The position numbers and the translations under genes are program-made. Below, one piece after another: positions 1-11,578 of a stretch of 64,000 bases of DNA. The DNA lies in contig NC_088777.1 in the NCBI RefSeq assembly GCF_954871325.1, positions 24,653,366-24,717,365 on the forward strand, written 5' to 3'. Below the pieces are notes generated by a model. The model saw nothing but the letters and a program-made list of their open reading frames with translations. It was not told the origin of the DNA and did no database searches. The DNA comes from Gordionus sp. m RMFG-2023 (Eukaryota > Nematomorpha > Gordioida > Chordodea > Parachordodidae). The stretch's first letter is position 1, and each line of letters begins with the position of its first letter.

Positions 1-1646
1 CGCAACACGTTCCTACATTCAACTTGCTTCCATTTCCCCGCTTACACCAAATTTCTTTTCTCTTGCTACCAATCACCAACAAGCTTACTCAACAAAGAAA
101 AGATACTTTCTGTCGAGGAACAGGGTGACCCTCTCGGATCCCTTCTCTTTAGTCTTGGGATCAATGACATGATAAAATCAATAAACTCTTCATGTACTCT
201 ATCGCTCCACGCTTAGTATATTGATGATAGAATCTTGAGTGTTCCCTGTAGTGAAATCGCCAAAGCAGTCAACATAATTAAGGAAATGGGCACAGCCATT
301 GGACTTTCGCTTAACCAGAGCAAATCTGAATTCTCACATTTAAATTCTAATGCTCCCACACCCACGATTTCAAATTCACATCAAGCGTTGAATTAACACA
401 TCTAGGATCGCCTGTAGGAGGACACGAGGCAATAAGCACCTTTCTTCATTCCACACTCGACATACTCCTTAAACTGGAGGACATCTTTACACTTCTTCCA
501 TCACACAAGTCCTTTTTTTTGCTAAAAAATTTCTTTTTTATACCAAGGATTCTTTACGCACTTCGGTCAACACCAATTTTTAAATATCCTATTCCTCTCC
601 AAACTTACGAAAAAGGAATAAAGGACTTAACCGAAAAAATAGTAAATATCAGATTCAACGAAACAGCTTGGGCCCAAGCAACTCTTCCAACCAAATTTGG
701 TGGTCTCGGCATCAGATCTCCACATGACTTAGCAATAACTACTTTCATATTGAGTAGTCTCTTGACAAAGCCAATAACCACCTCCCATAATTCTAAAGAA
801 GACCTTTCCTTAATCGTGGCTATGGATATTTGGAAAACAAGGATCAATGCTGATTCTCATCCCCCCACAACCCATAGACAGAAAGACTGGGATGCAACAG
901 TGGTTGCTCGCTGCGTTGAAACTCTCTTATCTAGCATGCAATCTACCGACCGCACCCTATTCTCTTCCCTGCTCAATGGTACGGGACATGAGTTTCTTGA
1001 GGCCATCCCATCTACCAATCTTCAGCTTCAACTATCCAACAATGAATTTACCCACGCCATCGGCATTCGTCTAAATTGTTCCATCACTCACCCTCACATC
1101 TGCTCAGGGTGCAACTCGCTAGTTGACTCGAAGGGTAGACATAGTTTACATTGTCGCTCCTGCAATGGACGATTCATCAGACACAAGCAATGTAATACAA
1201 TCATCCAACATGCACTGAAATCCGCCCAAATTCCTTCCACTCTAGAACCACAGGGTCTTTTTAGATCTGACGGTAAACGTCCTGATGGGATCTCTCAAAT
1301 CCCATGGAGGAGAGGCCAACTTTTGGTATGGGACTATTCCTGTATTGACCCCTTGGCCCCATCCAACCACGCCATCAACATCCTTGACCAGAAGGAACAA
1401 CTTAAAACTTCTAAATACACAGAAATAATGAACGATCATTGCTTCATCCCAATCATATCAACCACTCTTGGCACCTTCGGCAAACTCGCCTTAGCATTTT
1501 TCAAAAACTTAGGATCACAAATCAGCAAACTCTCAGAAGAACCTCGAGAGGGTTTTTTTCTTCGTCAACGATTATCCATAGCGATTCTCAAATCTAATTA
1601 TATCAGTTTCAATGGTAGTCTTCTAGCCAAAGAGCTATCCTAGACA
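1..1646 (+). mobile_element. LINE (non-LTR retrotransposon) 3' half with restriction-like endonuclease
   Basis: The left edge of the window lies inside a LINE reverse transcriptase. Around 121-230 the plus strand reads the RT signature QGDPLGSLLFSLGIND followed by YIDD, which is the catalytic box. A TAG stop sits immediately before the YIDD tyrosine, and the reading frame changes between about 400 and 519, so this copy is dead. The thumb/C-terminal part is open from 519 to 1643. GC content is clearly higher than in the flanking DNA. The 5' end lies outside the window. After the stop at 1641-1643 the sequence falls quickly into AT-rich DNA with no clear poly-A tail. Family is known from the domain order RT, then zinc knuckle, then endonuclease, as in R2-like LINEs. 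The precise clade is not determined. Confidence 0.85.
519..1643 (+). pseudogene. LINE C-terminal region: RT thumb, zinc knuckle, restriction-like endonuclease
   Basis: A 374-residue open stretch that is the C-terminal part of a LINE polyprotein; the ATG is an internal methionine, not a true start. Residues 40-80 carry the block around AWAQATLPTKFGGLGIRSP, a hallmark of the RT thumb. A CCHC-like knuckle starts at residue 195 (CSGC, then RHSLHC). The PD-(D/E)XK-type endonuclease follows: RPD at residues 254-256 and a second aspartate at 272 in LLVWDYSCID. The tail around residue 350 reads EEPREGFFLRQRLSIAIL, and the same tail occurs at 16.99 kb. The family uses this nuclease to nick target DNA and the RT to copy its RNA at the nick. 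The zinc-knuckle and nuclease residues look intact here, but the upstream RT core is broken. Confidence 0.8.
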
Positions 1647-1915
1647 ACACTTACGTCCCTTTTTCATTTTTGTTTCCCTGCGTCACACCATCTCCGTTCT
1701 TTTTTTTTAATAGTATTATTATATATTTTTCAAACATTTTTAAATATATTAAAACACAAAATATTATATTTTCGTTTTTTTTAATATTTTATATTATTTA
1801 TTATTTGAAAATTGAAAATAAAGGATTTATATAAATATAATATTTTTATTACTTTTAAAATATAATATTTTATCCTTACTCTTATAAATTAAAAAAATTT
1901 TTTTTACTTTTTATT

Positions 1916-2234
1916 ATGGATCAGGATATTTTCACTCCATCTGACAAATCTTTTTTGGATGATTCCCCATTTGAAAATTCAAGTCATTCTCAATTTGGTG
2001 AAGATTTTCAGGTAAAATTATATTTCAGTTAGCTAAAGTGACTGCTACATAAAATCCTGACCCATATATAAATCATACAAATGATATTTTTTTAAAAAGA
2101 TATTAGATCAAAGTTTGGTTCCGCTGAAATCTTCCAATGATTCTTGTGTCAAAAATTTTTTTGGAAACACCGAAAAAAGGGAATAGAAAATGTACTTTGT
2201 GTAACAAAACCTATCGCATAAGTACATCAACAAG
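1916..2234 (+). pseudogene. hAT transposase N-terminal exons with BED zinc finger (remnant)
   Basis: From the ATG at 1916 a 96-nt open stretch begins MDQDIFTPSDKSFLDD and ends at a GT donor (2012). A second block starts after an AAG acceptor (about 2100) and reaches the first half of a BED-type zinc finger, with a CTLC pair and NKTY following, near 2190-2225; a GT follows at about 2235. Within the second block the frame changes, and a stop is met in the original frame. BED fingers of this kind sit at the N terminus of many hAT transposases, where they bind the element's ends. The core of the transposase is not found immediately downstream, only a possible C-terminal scrap near 3.75 kb. Assignment rests on the C-x2-C pattern and its context. 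Confidence 0.5.
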
Positions 2235-2353
2235 TAAATTTTTTTTAATATACAAAATACGTAAAATTATTAGCATAAAAATTTTTAACGAATGATTTAA
2301 TTAAATATATTTTTTTTACATTGTTGTACCTTTGTTTTTAAGTAATAAAATAT

Positions 2354-2490
2354 TAGTGTTGTAAAAGGGCTAAGCCGAACTCAGCCAGTTTTTGAGTAGA
2401 AAAATGACTCAGAGACAAGCTGGCTCAATAAGCCATATGAGTTGGCTCAGGAGTTGCTCAAGCCGACTTTTCAACCAAAATTTACTTTTG
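2354..2490. mobile_element. hAT-type MITE fragment (one end)
   Basis: Starts TAGTGTTGTAAAAGGGCT and continues with a GC-richer stretch of repeated GGCTCA/AGCCGA words that stands out from the AT-rich surroundings. TAGTG is the terminal pentamer of the complete hAT-type MITEs at 3.1, 4.65 and 61.2 kb. No matching CACTA end was found downstream, so this is either a truncated copy or one with a decayed far end. Confidence 0.4.
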
Positions 2491-3095
2491 ATTAATATTT
2501 TTTAAAATTATAATTATGTAGAAATAGTGTGCCATCGCTATTTTGAGTGAAAAAATTTATTCAGAACATGAGTGTACTAGCTAAATTAGGTTGCTCAAAT
2601 ATTCTTTATAACTACAAGTAAATATATTAAACACCCCTGGCCCGATACCTATTTTATAAAAATAATTAAGTTCGGGCTTAATAATTTAAAAAATTCAAAC
2701 CGCGCAGGCAGGGGGCGGACTCGCTACTATACGGCCTCGTGGGCATTCTTTTATAACGGCCTCATTTGTTCCCTTAAATGGTTTCTTCGAATTATATAAT
2801 TTTTATAACTAACGATTTACATTTTTTAAAAAAAAGAATAGTATGACACGATACTTATATATTTTGTTTAAAATTGATCATCTAAAATCATATTCATTGC
2901 ACATATATATTTTGTATTAGATATACAATGAAATATATAGCACTATAAAATAAAATATACATGTTAAATATAAAATACTTACTCAATAAAATCAATTATA
3001 TCAGAGTTGTTAACAGATACTTTTTAAATGGATCTAGATATGGATACATCGTCTGAAAATTTATCTAGATATAGATACAATTTTTCTTTTATATA

Positions 3096-3524
3096 TAGTG
3101 TTTACAACGGTCCGGTCCCTTTTTTCTAAAATAAGATCGGACTAATGGACCGTTAAGTCAAATGAGACCGGACAGTGGGACTATCGGTTCTGTCCGGTCG
3201 GTCTCATATAAGTTTTTTTATTAAGCTATAAAAGTTTTTTCTGGCAATTTTGCTAGTATGAATATAACATGACTCATTTTATTTAGGTAATTGTTTAGAA
3301 TTTTTTTTTCGAAAGGTATTATAAGTGAACACTTTAATATTAGGATTTATGTATTCAATCATTTCCAAAAATTTAATATAGTAAACTTTTATTTTCTTTA
3401 ATCGGTCTTTGGTCGGACCGGATCATAGGACCGTGTTGTGGAACCGGAACATCCCATAGGACACAAGAACATGAGGGACCGACTTAGACCGGACCGACGT
3501 CCGACCGGACCATTGCAAACACTA
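3096..3524. mobile_element. hAT-type MITE (429 bp) with perfect 8-bp target duplication
   Basis: The left end reads TAGTGTTTACAACGGTCCGG; the right end is its inverted counterpart (reverse complement TAGTGTTTGCAATGGTCCGG). The element is flanked on both sides by the same 8 bp, TTTATATA (3088-3095 and 3525-3532). TAGNG termini plus an 8-bp duplication identify a non-autonomous hAT element. The interior contains further GGTCCG/CGGACC words near both ends and an AT-rich middle, with no coding capacity. Confidence 0.85.
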
Positions 3525-3744
3525 TTTATATAGTTTGTATAATCTTAAATTAGATTCTATTGTAAAAATTAATGAAATGAACTAAAAATATTGACTCGTT
3601 ATCATATTTATCAAAATATAACTAAAATAATGATTTTTAGATTTTAATATTGCTGTTAAACAGCTCGTTTTGAGCAGATTTTAATTTAATATATGAAAAT
3701 ATATGATTATAAATAATTATTTATTTCAGTAATAAAATATTTTC

Positions 3745-3850
3745 AAAATTTTGGTCATTAAAGCACCCTCGTTTATTTGTAAAGACATTTTTAGCTATAC
3801 TAATAAGTCCTTCGGCGCTTAAAAATACTAAAATCTCGACATTCATTTTT
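3745..3850 (+). pseudogene. possible hAT C-terminal dimerisation remnant
   Basis: One frame starting at 3749 reads FWSLKHPRLFVKTFLAILIS and then decays. The pattern of an aromatic/His-Pro-Arg-Leu stretch followed by LAI and a serine-rich turn resembles the C-terminal dimerisation domain of hAT transposases. It lies in the same orientation as the BED-finger exons at 1.9 kb, with a MITE between them, so both may belong to one dead element. The stretch is short, so this is tentative. Confidence 0.35.
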
Positions 3851-4653
3851 GAAAAAATAATTAAAAATTTGCTGAGTATCAAAATTTAAATCATTAAACA
3901 ATCATATCTGCTGCTATGGGTTGCTGAAAAAATCGGCCAACAACTGTATGTCGGCAAATTATATTTTTTGTGGAGCTAATGTTTTGATTATTTTTATAAA
4001 TGAAAGATTTTCAACAATTGAAAATGGCTGAATGCCAGCTATAATAAAATCAGTTATTAAATCATCAAGAGTGGTATCTTTGCAAAAATATCAGATCAGT
4101 GGACAATGATCCTAGTATAATATTTTCCTTAATAGATTTATTCTCCTTCCCCTTTTTAATTTTCATAATGTTTTACAGTGTTGCAACTTGCAAGTTGAGG
4201 TAATGCTAACTAAAATTTTCATATTTTTTGGTAGACATGGCAGATATATGTTTTCATTATTTTGAAATATTTTTTAAAATATGCTCTATAAGTCTTGGAT
4301 AAACAATGTCGGAACTTGTTGATGCTTCATTGATTATTACTTCTTTCTCTTCCTCTTTGTCACTATTTAATCTAAAAAATTTTTAAAAATTAGTATAATA
4401 AAATAAAATTAACCAATTCTATTGAAAATGACAGATACCTTGAATGGATTGTAATATCAAAATTTGTTTGGTTTAAGCCTGAAATTTTTTTTAGATACCC
4501 GATGAATTATATTTGTCAATGTAATCTAAAATATTTAAAAGAAAAATTTATCTTACATTTTTATGAATATTAGTTTTATTTTTATAAATAACACTGTTAT
4601 TTCTTTTATAATACAATATTATATAGTATATTCTCAAACTATTAGCGTTTTAC

Positions 4654-4874
4654 TAATGTTGTTCAACTACTCGATTTGATCTGATTTTTAAAAATAGCTA
4701 ACTATATTTTAGACAGGTAAATATTGCCTAAGCCTCGAGATTTAGCTAATAAATTTCCATACCTTTGTGGCATCTATGATCAAAATTTCCGGTCTTGCCT
4801 AATAATTTTATGGATAAAATTTTGAGTTAGCCGTTTTTAAAAATCGGCTCAAATCGAGCCATTTAACAACACTA
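4654..4874. mobile_element. hAT-type MITE (221 bp), same family as 61.2 kb
   Basis: Left end TAATGTTGTTCAACTACTCG, right end (reverse complement) TAGTGTTGTTAAATGGCTCG, with about 50 bp of imperfect terminal inverted repeat including the GATTTTTAAAAA block. Flanking octamers are CGTTTTAC and TTTTTTAC (6 of 8 identical), a decayed 8-bp duplication. Length and ends match the better preserved copy at 61,206-61,428. Confidence 0.75.
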
Positions 4875-4879
4875 TTTTT

Positions 4880-5346
4880 TACCATGTATTTTTTATAATT
4901 AAAATAGTTATTATTTCTAAAAAGAAAGGGGGGGGGGGTTTATAGATAAAAAAATTTCAATTCCTAATTAGTTATATCTCTGTAGATCTAAATGTATTCC
5001 TAATTTTTTCTATGATATTCATTCTTAAGTATGAATATTTGGATTTTGCATAAATCATCCACACAATTACCAAAGAAAAAAAATCAATTAAAAATTATAA
5101 TTTATAATGATGCATTAGTGGTAGAAAGTATTTAGGGGGTTTAGCAAGGCCCGCTAACACTCGCTTTAACAATCGTGATATGTAAACAAAATATTTGTAA
5201 AACTCAGAAATTATGAAAAATAATTTAAAATTTGTCAAGAATTATATCCATGATCTTAAATGAAATAATAATTAAAATCTTGTGTTTCAAATCAAATTTG
5301 ATATAAAAAATTTATAGTAGTTACATATTACTTAATATTTTTATAA
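4880..5346. other. AT-rich spacer, no gene seen
   Basis: Contains a G10 run near 4,930 and otherwise featureless AT-rich sequence. Nothing codes over a useful length. Confidence 0.6.
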
Positions 5347-5351
5347 GATTA

Positions 5352-5644
5352 TGAAGTAAGCTATTCAAATTAATTATTTTTTGAAATATTTTATTATTAT
5401 TCTATATCTAAAAGAACTAAAAATATATCAGTATATATATATCAAAGTTAATTGAAAAATATATAATATAACAAATGTTTACAATCACGTTTAGTGAATA
5501 ATAAGTAAATTAAAAATAACCAAAGTCGACTATGGTAATTGAAATAGTTAAATTATATCAAACATATCAATTAATAATATAAGATTAACTATTTAAATTT
5601 AAGATTAATTATTTAAATTTATTTAAATATATGATCAATCAACA
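5352..5644 (-). repeat. 3' LTR of the Ty3/Gypsy-type element
   Basis: 293-bp direct repeat of 11,579-11,872. On the minus strand it follows a purine-rich tract (GAAGAGGGGGAA, at about 5645-5656), the usual plus-strand primer. Confidence 0.92.
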
Positions 5645-6250
5645 TTCCCCCTCTTCTACAAAGAACGAAGCTTCTTCTCAGCAGTCATCGAGAGCTTTTT
5701 GTCCCAAAAGTTTTTTCCCGTTTCGATTGTACTCGGTTTTATCTTGGTTAGCGCATAAGTCTCAAATGTTCTCGTAGGCTTGATTCTATCAATAGGTTTG
5801 ATAAAATTGTTTATTAGAGTTGCGTGAGTTTGTACGTTTTTTGTAGGCTTGAATCAATCGCGTAGGTTTGATAAAATCGTTGAACGTTATCGTTGGCTTG
5901 ATATCCTTATCGTATGTTGTTCACATTTCTCAAAATTGTTATTATCATGTTTCATAATTAATCCAGTCGAATATTGGAATTTGGAATAAATCGGAATATG
6001 TAATTTGGAATAGTTGATCAAATCAAATATATGAATAATATGCACGAATAGAATTTTGAATTTCGGAACAATAAAATATGTAATAAGGAATGATAATTTA
6101 TGGAATAAGGAATAAAATTTTAATCCAGAATAAGGAATGATAAATCATTAGCGTTTTATGCGTTTTATATTTTTAGCGTTTTATATTTTTTGCGTTTTAC
6201 ATATTTTGCGTTTTACATTTTTTAGCGTTTCATATTTTATAAGCGTTTAA
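5645..6250. repeat. 3' untranslated region of the LTR element with short direct repeats
   Basis: Between the integrase stop and the 3' LTR. It holds two or three imperfect repeats of a TAGGCTTGAT/GGTTTGATAAAAT motif (5,774-5,900) and a string of GCGTTTTATATTTT units (6,150-6,245). No coding sequence is seen. Confidence 0.6.
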
Positions 6251-6253
6251 TTT

Positions 6254-7200
6254 TTAAATTTTAAGCACATAATCTTTTAAGTAATCAGGTTTATTTTTAA
6301 TTCTTATTGGTCTAGTAATTGGTATCTTAATCTCATTCTTCGTGTCCACACTTCCCCCCTTAGAGGAATTTTTAGGGTCAATTTCATAATATTTTAAACT
6401 GTTGTAACATTCTCTTATCCTTAACTGATCAAGATGCCTTCTTACTATCCCTTTATCAGTATAAACTTGGAACATGGTGTTACTCTCTTTAAGCTTGATG
6501 CTGCCTTTGCACCATGTATCATCACCCTGTTTCTTATACCAAACATAGTCTCCTCTATTAAAAGTTCGATTTCGTGGTAACGATATGTAGACTTCATCAA
6601 CTTTATCCTCCAAAGGTTTTAATAAATCCCACTTTATTCTAATGTCGCGGTTAAACATTCTCTTGGACGGTGTAACTCCCGTAGTGTCATTCGGCGTGTT
6701 TCTATAGTTGAACAAAAATCTGTCCAGCGCAATTTCTAAGTCAATCTTTATGTTTCTTTTCATGTGAGCTTTAAATGTTCTCACCATACGTTCAGCTTGT
6801 CCATTAGATTGCTGATGGTAGGCCGACGTTAGTACATGTTTTATACCATAATTGCTGCAAAATTTTTCAAAATCTTTGCTCGTGAAATTGGTACCATTAT
6901 CTGTAACAATGGTTTCAGGTATACCAAATAGTGAAATAGTTTTATAAATTTCCTTTAACGTGAATTCAGTCGTAATACTCTTTACCGGAACTATAACCGG
7001 AAATTTACTGTAAGCATCAACGATTATCAACCAATTCTTTGTAAAAAATGGACCCGCATAATCTATGTGTATTCTTTCAAATGGTTTAGTTGCTGCTACC
7101 CATGGATTTTGTATTTTCTTTGGATTGTCATGATAAATATTACAATCATCGCAACTTTTGACTTACAAATCAATGTCGTTGACCATACCAGACCACCACA
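6254..7200 (-). pseudogene. integrase region of the LTR element (fossil)
   Basis: Retroviral-type integrase core plus C-terminal part. The stretch from about 7,030 down to 6,254 reads the core with VTDNGTNFTS and a later QQSNGQAERM, the second and third acidic catalytic signatures, followed by a basic tail. It is the most 3' coding part of the element, as expected for Ty3/Gypsy. Confidence 0.85.
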
Positions 7201-7226
7201 TACAATCTTTGGCTAAGGATTTAATT

Positions 7227-9306
7227 TTACCTGCTCCCAAATGACCTTCGTAACGCCTTCAGTATGTTCTTTCTCAGACTTGATGGAATTATTATTTTGT
7301 CGCTTTTGTACAGACAATCTTTAATGATACTTAGTTCGTATTCAATATTTTCATAAATTTTATTTTGGATAGGCACATTATTTCTTATGTCACTCATAAC
7401 TTGAGATAGTTCAAAATCTTTGGATGTTTGATCGCGTATTTGGTCAAAACTCAGAGGGTATATCGCAAAAGTCATTTATAATCGCGATATCATCAATAGC
7501 GTCATCCACACCTACTTGTGGTAATCTCGAGAGGCAATCAGGAACAACATTATATTTGCCAGCTTTAAACTTGATGTTAAAGTCGTAACCCCCCAAAATT
7601 ATATTCCACTTTTGTAATCTTAAGGACATGGTACTATTATCTTTCAGTCCTTTGGTAAAAATATGGATTAATGGCTTGTGGTCGGTTATAATAGTAAACT
7701 TGGTCACTATCAAGTATTCTTGGAATCTCTTGGTTGCAAACATAATGGCCAGAGCTTCACGCTCAATATTGGTATAGTTTATTTCAGATTTTGCTAAAGT
7801 TCTTGATGCAAAAGCTATCGGTTTTTCTTTGCCATCTTTTTCAGTGTGAAACAAAACAGCTCCTAAACCTCTTTTAAATGCATCAGTCGCAATTCCGATG
7901 GGTAATTCAGGATTAAAGTACGTCAAAGCTGGAGAAAGACTAATCAATGTCTTTAGATCATTAAAACTTTTGGAGTGTTCCAAATTCCACTCCCATTTTT
8001 CTTTGTTGACAATCTTGTATAAAGGATCAGCTATTTCAGCGAAGTTGTTCAAAAATTTTCTGTAGTAACCGGCCATTCCTAGAAACGTTGACAATTTCGC
8101 GGCTGATTTTGGTTCCGGAATTTTAACGATCGCCTCGATCTTGTCATGGTTGGCGTGGATCCCATTGGCGTCGATGTCGTGTCCTAAGAACCTTAGACTT
8201 TTTTTGAAAAATAAGCTTTTTGCAAAATTAGGCACTAAGCCATGAGATAGTATTCTTTCAAAAACCTTCTTTATGATGTTGAATTGAACTTCGTCACTAC
8301 TTCCCGTTATTAGTAGACCATCAATATAAAATACGACATCTTTCATGTCACTGAAAATTTGATCCATAATTTGTTGAAAAATCGCAGATGAAGTCTTTAA
8401 CCCAAAAGGAAGTCTGGTAAACCGGTAGTACCCCCTGTGTGTAGATATAGTTAATATGTCTCTGCAGGTTTCGTCGATGGGAATTTGTAGGAACGCATCC
8501 TTGAAATCTATCTTGGTGAACTTCTTCTCTTCCTTGAGCTTAGCGATAAGATCATTTATTCTTGGAAGTGGGTATCTGAAGTCCTCAAGGGCTGGGTTGA
8601 CAGTGTCTTTGAAGTCGGCGCAAACCCTAACGCTCCCATTATCCTTGTAGACAGCGGTTATCGGACTTGCCCATCGGACATCTGTTACCGGCTCAATGAC
8701 TCCATCTCCTATCCATCTCGTAAGTTCTCTAGTAACAGCGTCTATCTTTGAATAAGGTAACCGTCTAGGTGGTATGATTTTCGGTTTGGCGTCATTACGT
8801 AGATATATCTTGACATTCCCTTTGTTGATCGGTTTTTTAGTCAGTTTAGATTCGCAATCTTTTATTAATTTCTTTATTTCATCTTCATAGTTGGTATCAA
8901 TGTTTGCTATAAATTTGTTCAAAATATTACTAAAGGCATTAATCCACATACGTCCCAATAACGCATTTTTATTAGATTTAACGACCACGGCTTGCAAGTG
9001 TTTGGTGATACCTTCGTAGGTTACTTTAACTTGAGTGACGCCAATAATTTTAATTAAGTTTCCATCATAAGCTGTGAGTTGTAGAGTGGACTTTTTAAGA
9101 TCTTTAATACCTATTTGTTTAGCCATATCATGAGGTATAATTGTGAATTTAGATTCAGTATCGACTTGCATTGTAACGGTAACATCGTTTATTTTTAAGG
9201 AAGCCATGAATGCATTGTCATTGAGTTTATGCTCGGTTAAATTGTTGATATTAAAATCACTATCATTATTATTTTGTGTAACATCATTTTTGATTTCCAC
9301 CTTCAA
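7227..9306 (-). pseudogene. pol region: protease, reverse transcriptase, RNase H (fossil)
   Basis: A long open stretch (about 620 residues, 9,306 to 7,444) containing, in order, a retropepsin-like domain near residue 50, an RT with the LPFGLKTSSAIFQQIMDQIF block, and an RNase H domain with TDAFKRGLGAVL and TDHKPL. A shorter stretch (7,475-7,227) links it towards integrase. The family uses these enzymes to process the polyprotein, make cDNA and remove RNA. Confidence 0.9.
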
Positions 9307-10569
9307 TATTCATATTGCAATTGTTGCTATTACTTTGGCTCTGATCATGATATTGTATTTGTTTTCTTAGATTATAGTTTTCCCATGTATTGTTTCCACC
9401 ATCTCTATTATTGTTATGCCAGGCATTATTTCTATCATAATTGTTTGAATTGCTATTATCGTGCCACCTGAAGTTTCTTCCGTTATAGTTTGAATTGTTG
9501 TTGTTTTGCCAGGCATTGTTTCTATCATAATTGTTTGCATTATTGTTATTGTGCCACATGGAGTTTCTTCCGTAATAGTTTGAATTGTTGTTGTTTTGCC
9601 AGGCATTGTTTTTATCATAATTGTTTGCATTATTGTTATTGTGCCACATGGAGTTTCTTCCGTAATAGTTTGAATTGTTGTTGTTTTGCCAAGTACCTCT
9701 ACCATAATTGTTTGAATTGTTATTGTAATCTTGCCGAGTGTTGTTCCTACCGTAATTGTTTTATTTATAGTTAAAATCTTGCCGAGCGTTGTTCCTACCA
9801 AAATTGTTTGAATTATAGTTAAAATTTTGCCGAGCGTTGTTCCTACCAAAATTGTTTGAATTGTAGTTGTTTGAAGATTGATTATTACTAAAATTTCTAG
9901 AGTGACCCTCCTTATTTCGGAAATTACTGTTTTGGTAGTTTCTGCTATTTATATCACTTGGCCTAAAATTATTAAGATTCCCCTTACTATTAAAAGTTTT
10001 AGAATCATTTTTTATAAAATTTTCGTTTTTATCTATATAATTTGTATTGCTAATCTCCGGCTTAATATTGCTGCCATCTAACTCAACTCCTAATTTCATC
10101 ATTTTATCTAAGCCTTCGTGCTTATGTTTATTTAATTTCCTTCTGATATTATCATTTAAAGAACAAGTTATTAATTTCTCAATCATTCTCGTATCGTTAT
10201 CAAAATCGCATTTTTTATGAAGTTTTGAAATCCTAAAATAAAAAGTATGGAGGGACTCATCGGCACCCTGTACCGCTAAGTTAAAGTTTTTTATATTAAC
10301 ATTCATGTCCTCACTTGGAATTATTAGTTTTAATTTATCAAAAACAATATTAAAGTCTTTTAACTGTGCTTTAGAACATATCGACGTAACTTGGTCTACA
10401 ATCTCAATTGGTAAGCTACATAGTAGTGTTAACTTTAGATGAGTCTGACTCTATATTTCCCTCAAAGTATGTTTCAATTAAGTTAAGATAAGTCTCAGAT
10501 AATTTTCCTGATAACTTGGGAAATTTAGGAACATATTGGGTGAGTGTAAGAGTTAATTTTTCGTCCATG
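9284..10569 (-). pseudogene. gag region with Asn-rich tandem repeats (fossil)
   Basis: Begins near 10,569 (MDEKLTLTLTQYVPKFPKLS) and includes a capsid-like helical region. It ends in an extreme Asn-rich tail built from tandem repeats of about 84 bp (roughly 9,430-9,860), with words such as NNNNSNYYGRN, in place of the usual zinc knuckle. It partly overlaps the start of pol. It is broken. Confidence 0.75.
9430..9860. repeat. tandem repeats inside the gag tail
   Basis: On the plus strand, units containing CTTCCGTAATAGTTTGAATT and TTGTTTTGCCAGGCATTG recur with a period of about 84 bp, and a shorter related unit with TTGCCGAGCGTTGTTCCTAC recurs from 9,730 on. They encode the Asn-rich protein tail. 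Confidence 0.8.
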
Positions 10570-10609
10570 ATAAAATTTTATTTAAATAAAGTAAACTTTC
10601 AATTTTTAA

Positions 10610-10870
10610 AATCGTAAAAGCAAAACATTGTAGCCCATTAAAATCAAATTTAAGTTGTCTAAAAAATTTTAATTTTAATCAAGAGAATGTGGTCCATTAA
10701 GTTTCAATATAGTTTGTCTATAAAAATTTTAATTCAAATTCGTAAAGAGGATTTAGTCCACTAAGTTTCAATATAATTTGTCTGTGAAAAATTTAATTCT
10801 AATTTATAAAGAGGATTTAGTCCACTAAGTTTTAATTTGAATTATCTATAAATATCTAGACTTAACTCGT
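10610..10870. repeat. leader repeats of the LTR element
   Basis: Three to four imperfect copies of a roughly 60-65-bp unit containing TTAGTCCACTAAGTTT and TTTGTCTATAAAAATTTTAA, lying between gag and the upstream small ORF. Confidence 0.7.
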
Positions 10871-11054
10871 CACAAAGAATTTCATACTACTTTAAGTTAT
10901 GAAGGAAAATTAAAAAATTTTTATTAATATTCTATAGACTGTCTGTTAAGCATCGCGTAAATTTTTATTTAATAACGTAACATAGGGAAAATTTTCTATA
11001 CCCTATAAATGTAGTATGTCAAATATATAAAGCGTATAATGTTTGCAAAGATAT

Positions 11055-11357
11055 TTAAGATTTAACATTTAATTTATAATATTCTATAATTGCACAAAAT
11101 ATAAAAATGAATTTATTTTTATCAAAAACGTAAGGCTTTCCATTAAGAGACATATAAGTATTGATCATCTCTCGGAGGGTTTTAAAGTAAAAGTGAATTT
11201 CATTCGTCCTGTTATTTCGGACATAAGAGAATCTACTGCATCCTCCCATTTCCCTCAACATCTTATCAATAATTATGCAGTGCGGTATGTTAAAAGCTTT
11301 GAAACACATCCTAACGTAGAAATTGAAAGATTTTGATGAAAAACTATTTTTTACCAT
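11055..11357 (-). CDS. small ORF in the leader of the LTR element, unknown function
   Basis: A 100-residue open frame between the primer-binding site and gag. It starts MVKNSFSSKSFNFYVRMCFK and has several Cys residues and a helical, moderately charged middle. I recognise no domain. Its position inside the element, 5' of gag, is unusual for Ty3/Gypsy. It may be a chance open frame in AT-rich DNA, but its base composition (less AT-rich from 11,160 to 11,320) argues mildly for past coding use. Confidence 0.35.
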   Translation of the reverse strand: MVKNSFSSKSFNFYVRMCFKAFNIPHCIIIDKMLREMGGCSRFSYVRNNRTNEIHFYFKTLREMINTYMSLNGKPYVFDKNKFIFIFCAIIEYYKLNVKS

Positions 11358-11560
11358 ATTACTCTTTTATATATATATATTTTATTTTATTTTATTTTTT
11401 TTTACCTTTTATTATTTTGTAAATTTGGATAAAATTTTGACTATCGAAAAGAAAAGTCAAAAAATTTTATTTGTCCTTTTATCATCTCCAATAGCGAACG
11501 ACGAATTTGATAAGTAATTCCTTTATTTTTTTTAAAAAAAGAAAAACGAAAAAACGTACC

Positions 11561-11578
11561 ACCGTAACCGGGGCACCA
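11561..11578 (-). other. primer-binding site of the LTR element
   Basis: Directly next to the 5' LTR, the minus strand reads TGGTGCCCCGGTTACGG. TGG at the LTR edge pairs with the CCA of a tRNA 3' end; the full match would be a tRNA ending CCGTAACCGGGGCACCA. Which tRNA this is cannot be decided here. Confidence 0.75.

Noticed and set aside
605-847. Minus-strand 80-residue ORF opposite the first LINE copy
   Set aside because: Antisense shadow of the LINE frame, which carries real motifs on the plus strand.
8456-9471. Plus-strand ORFs opposite pol and gag of the LTR element
   Set aside because: Antisense of long minus-strand coding sequence and of tandem repeats; no own motifs.
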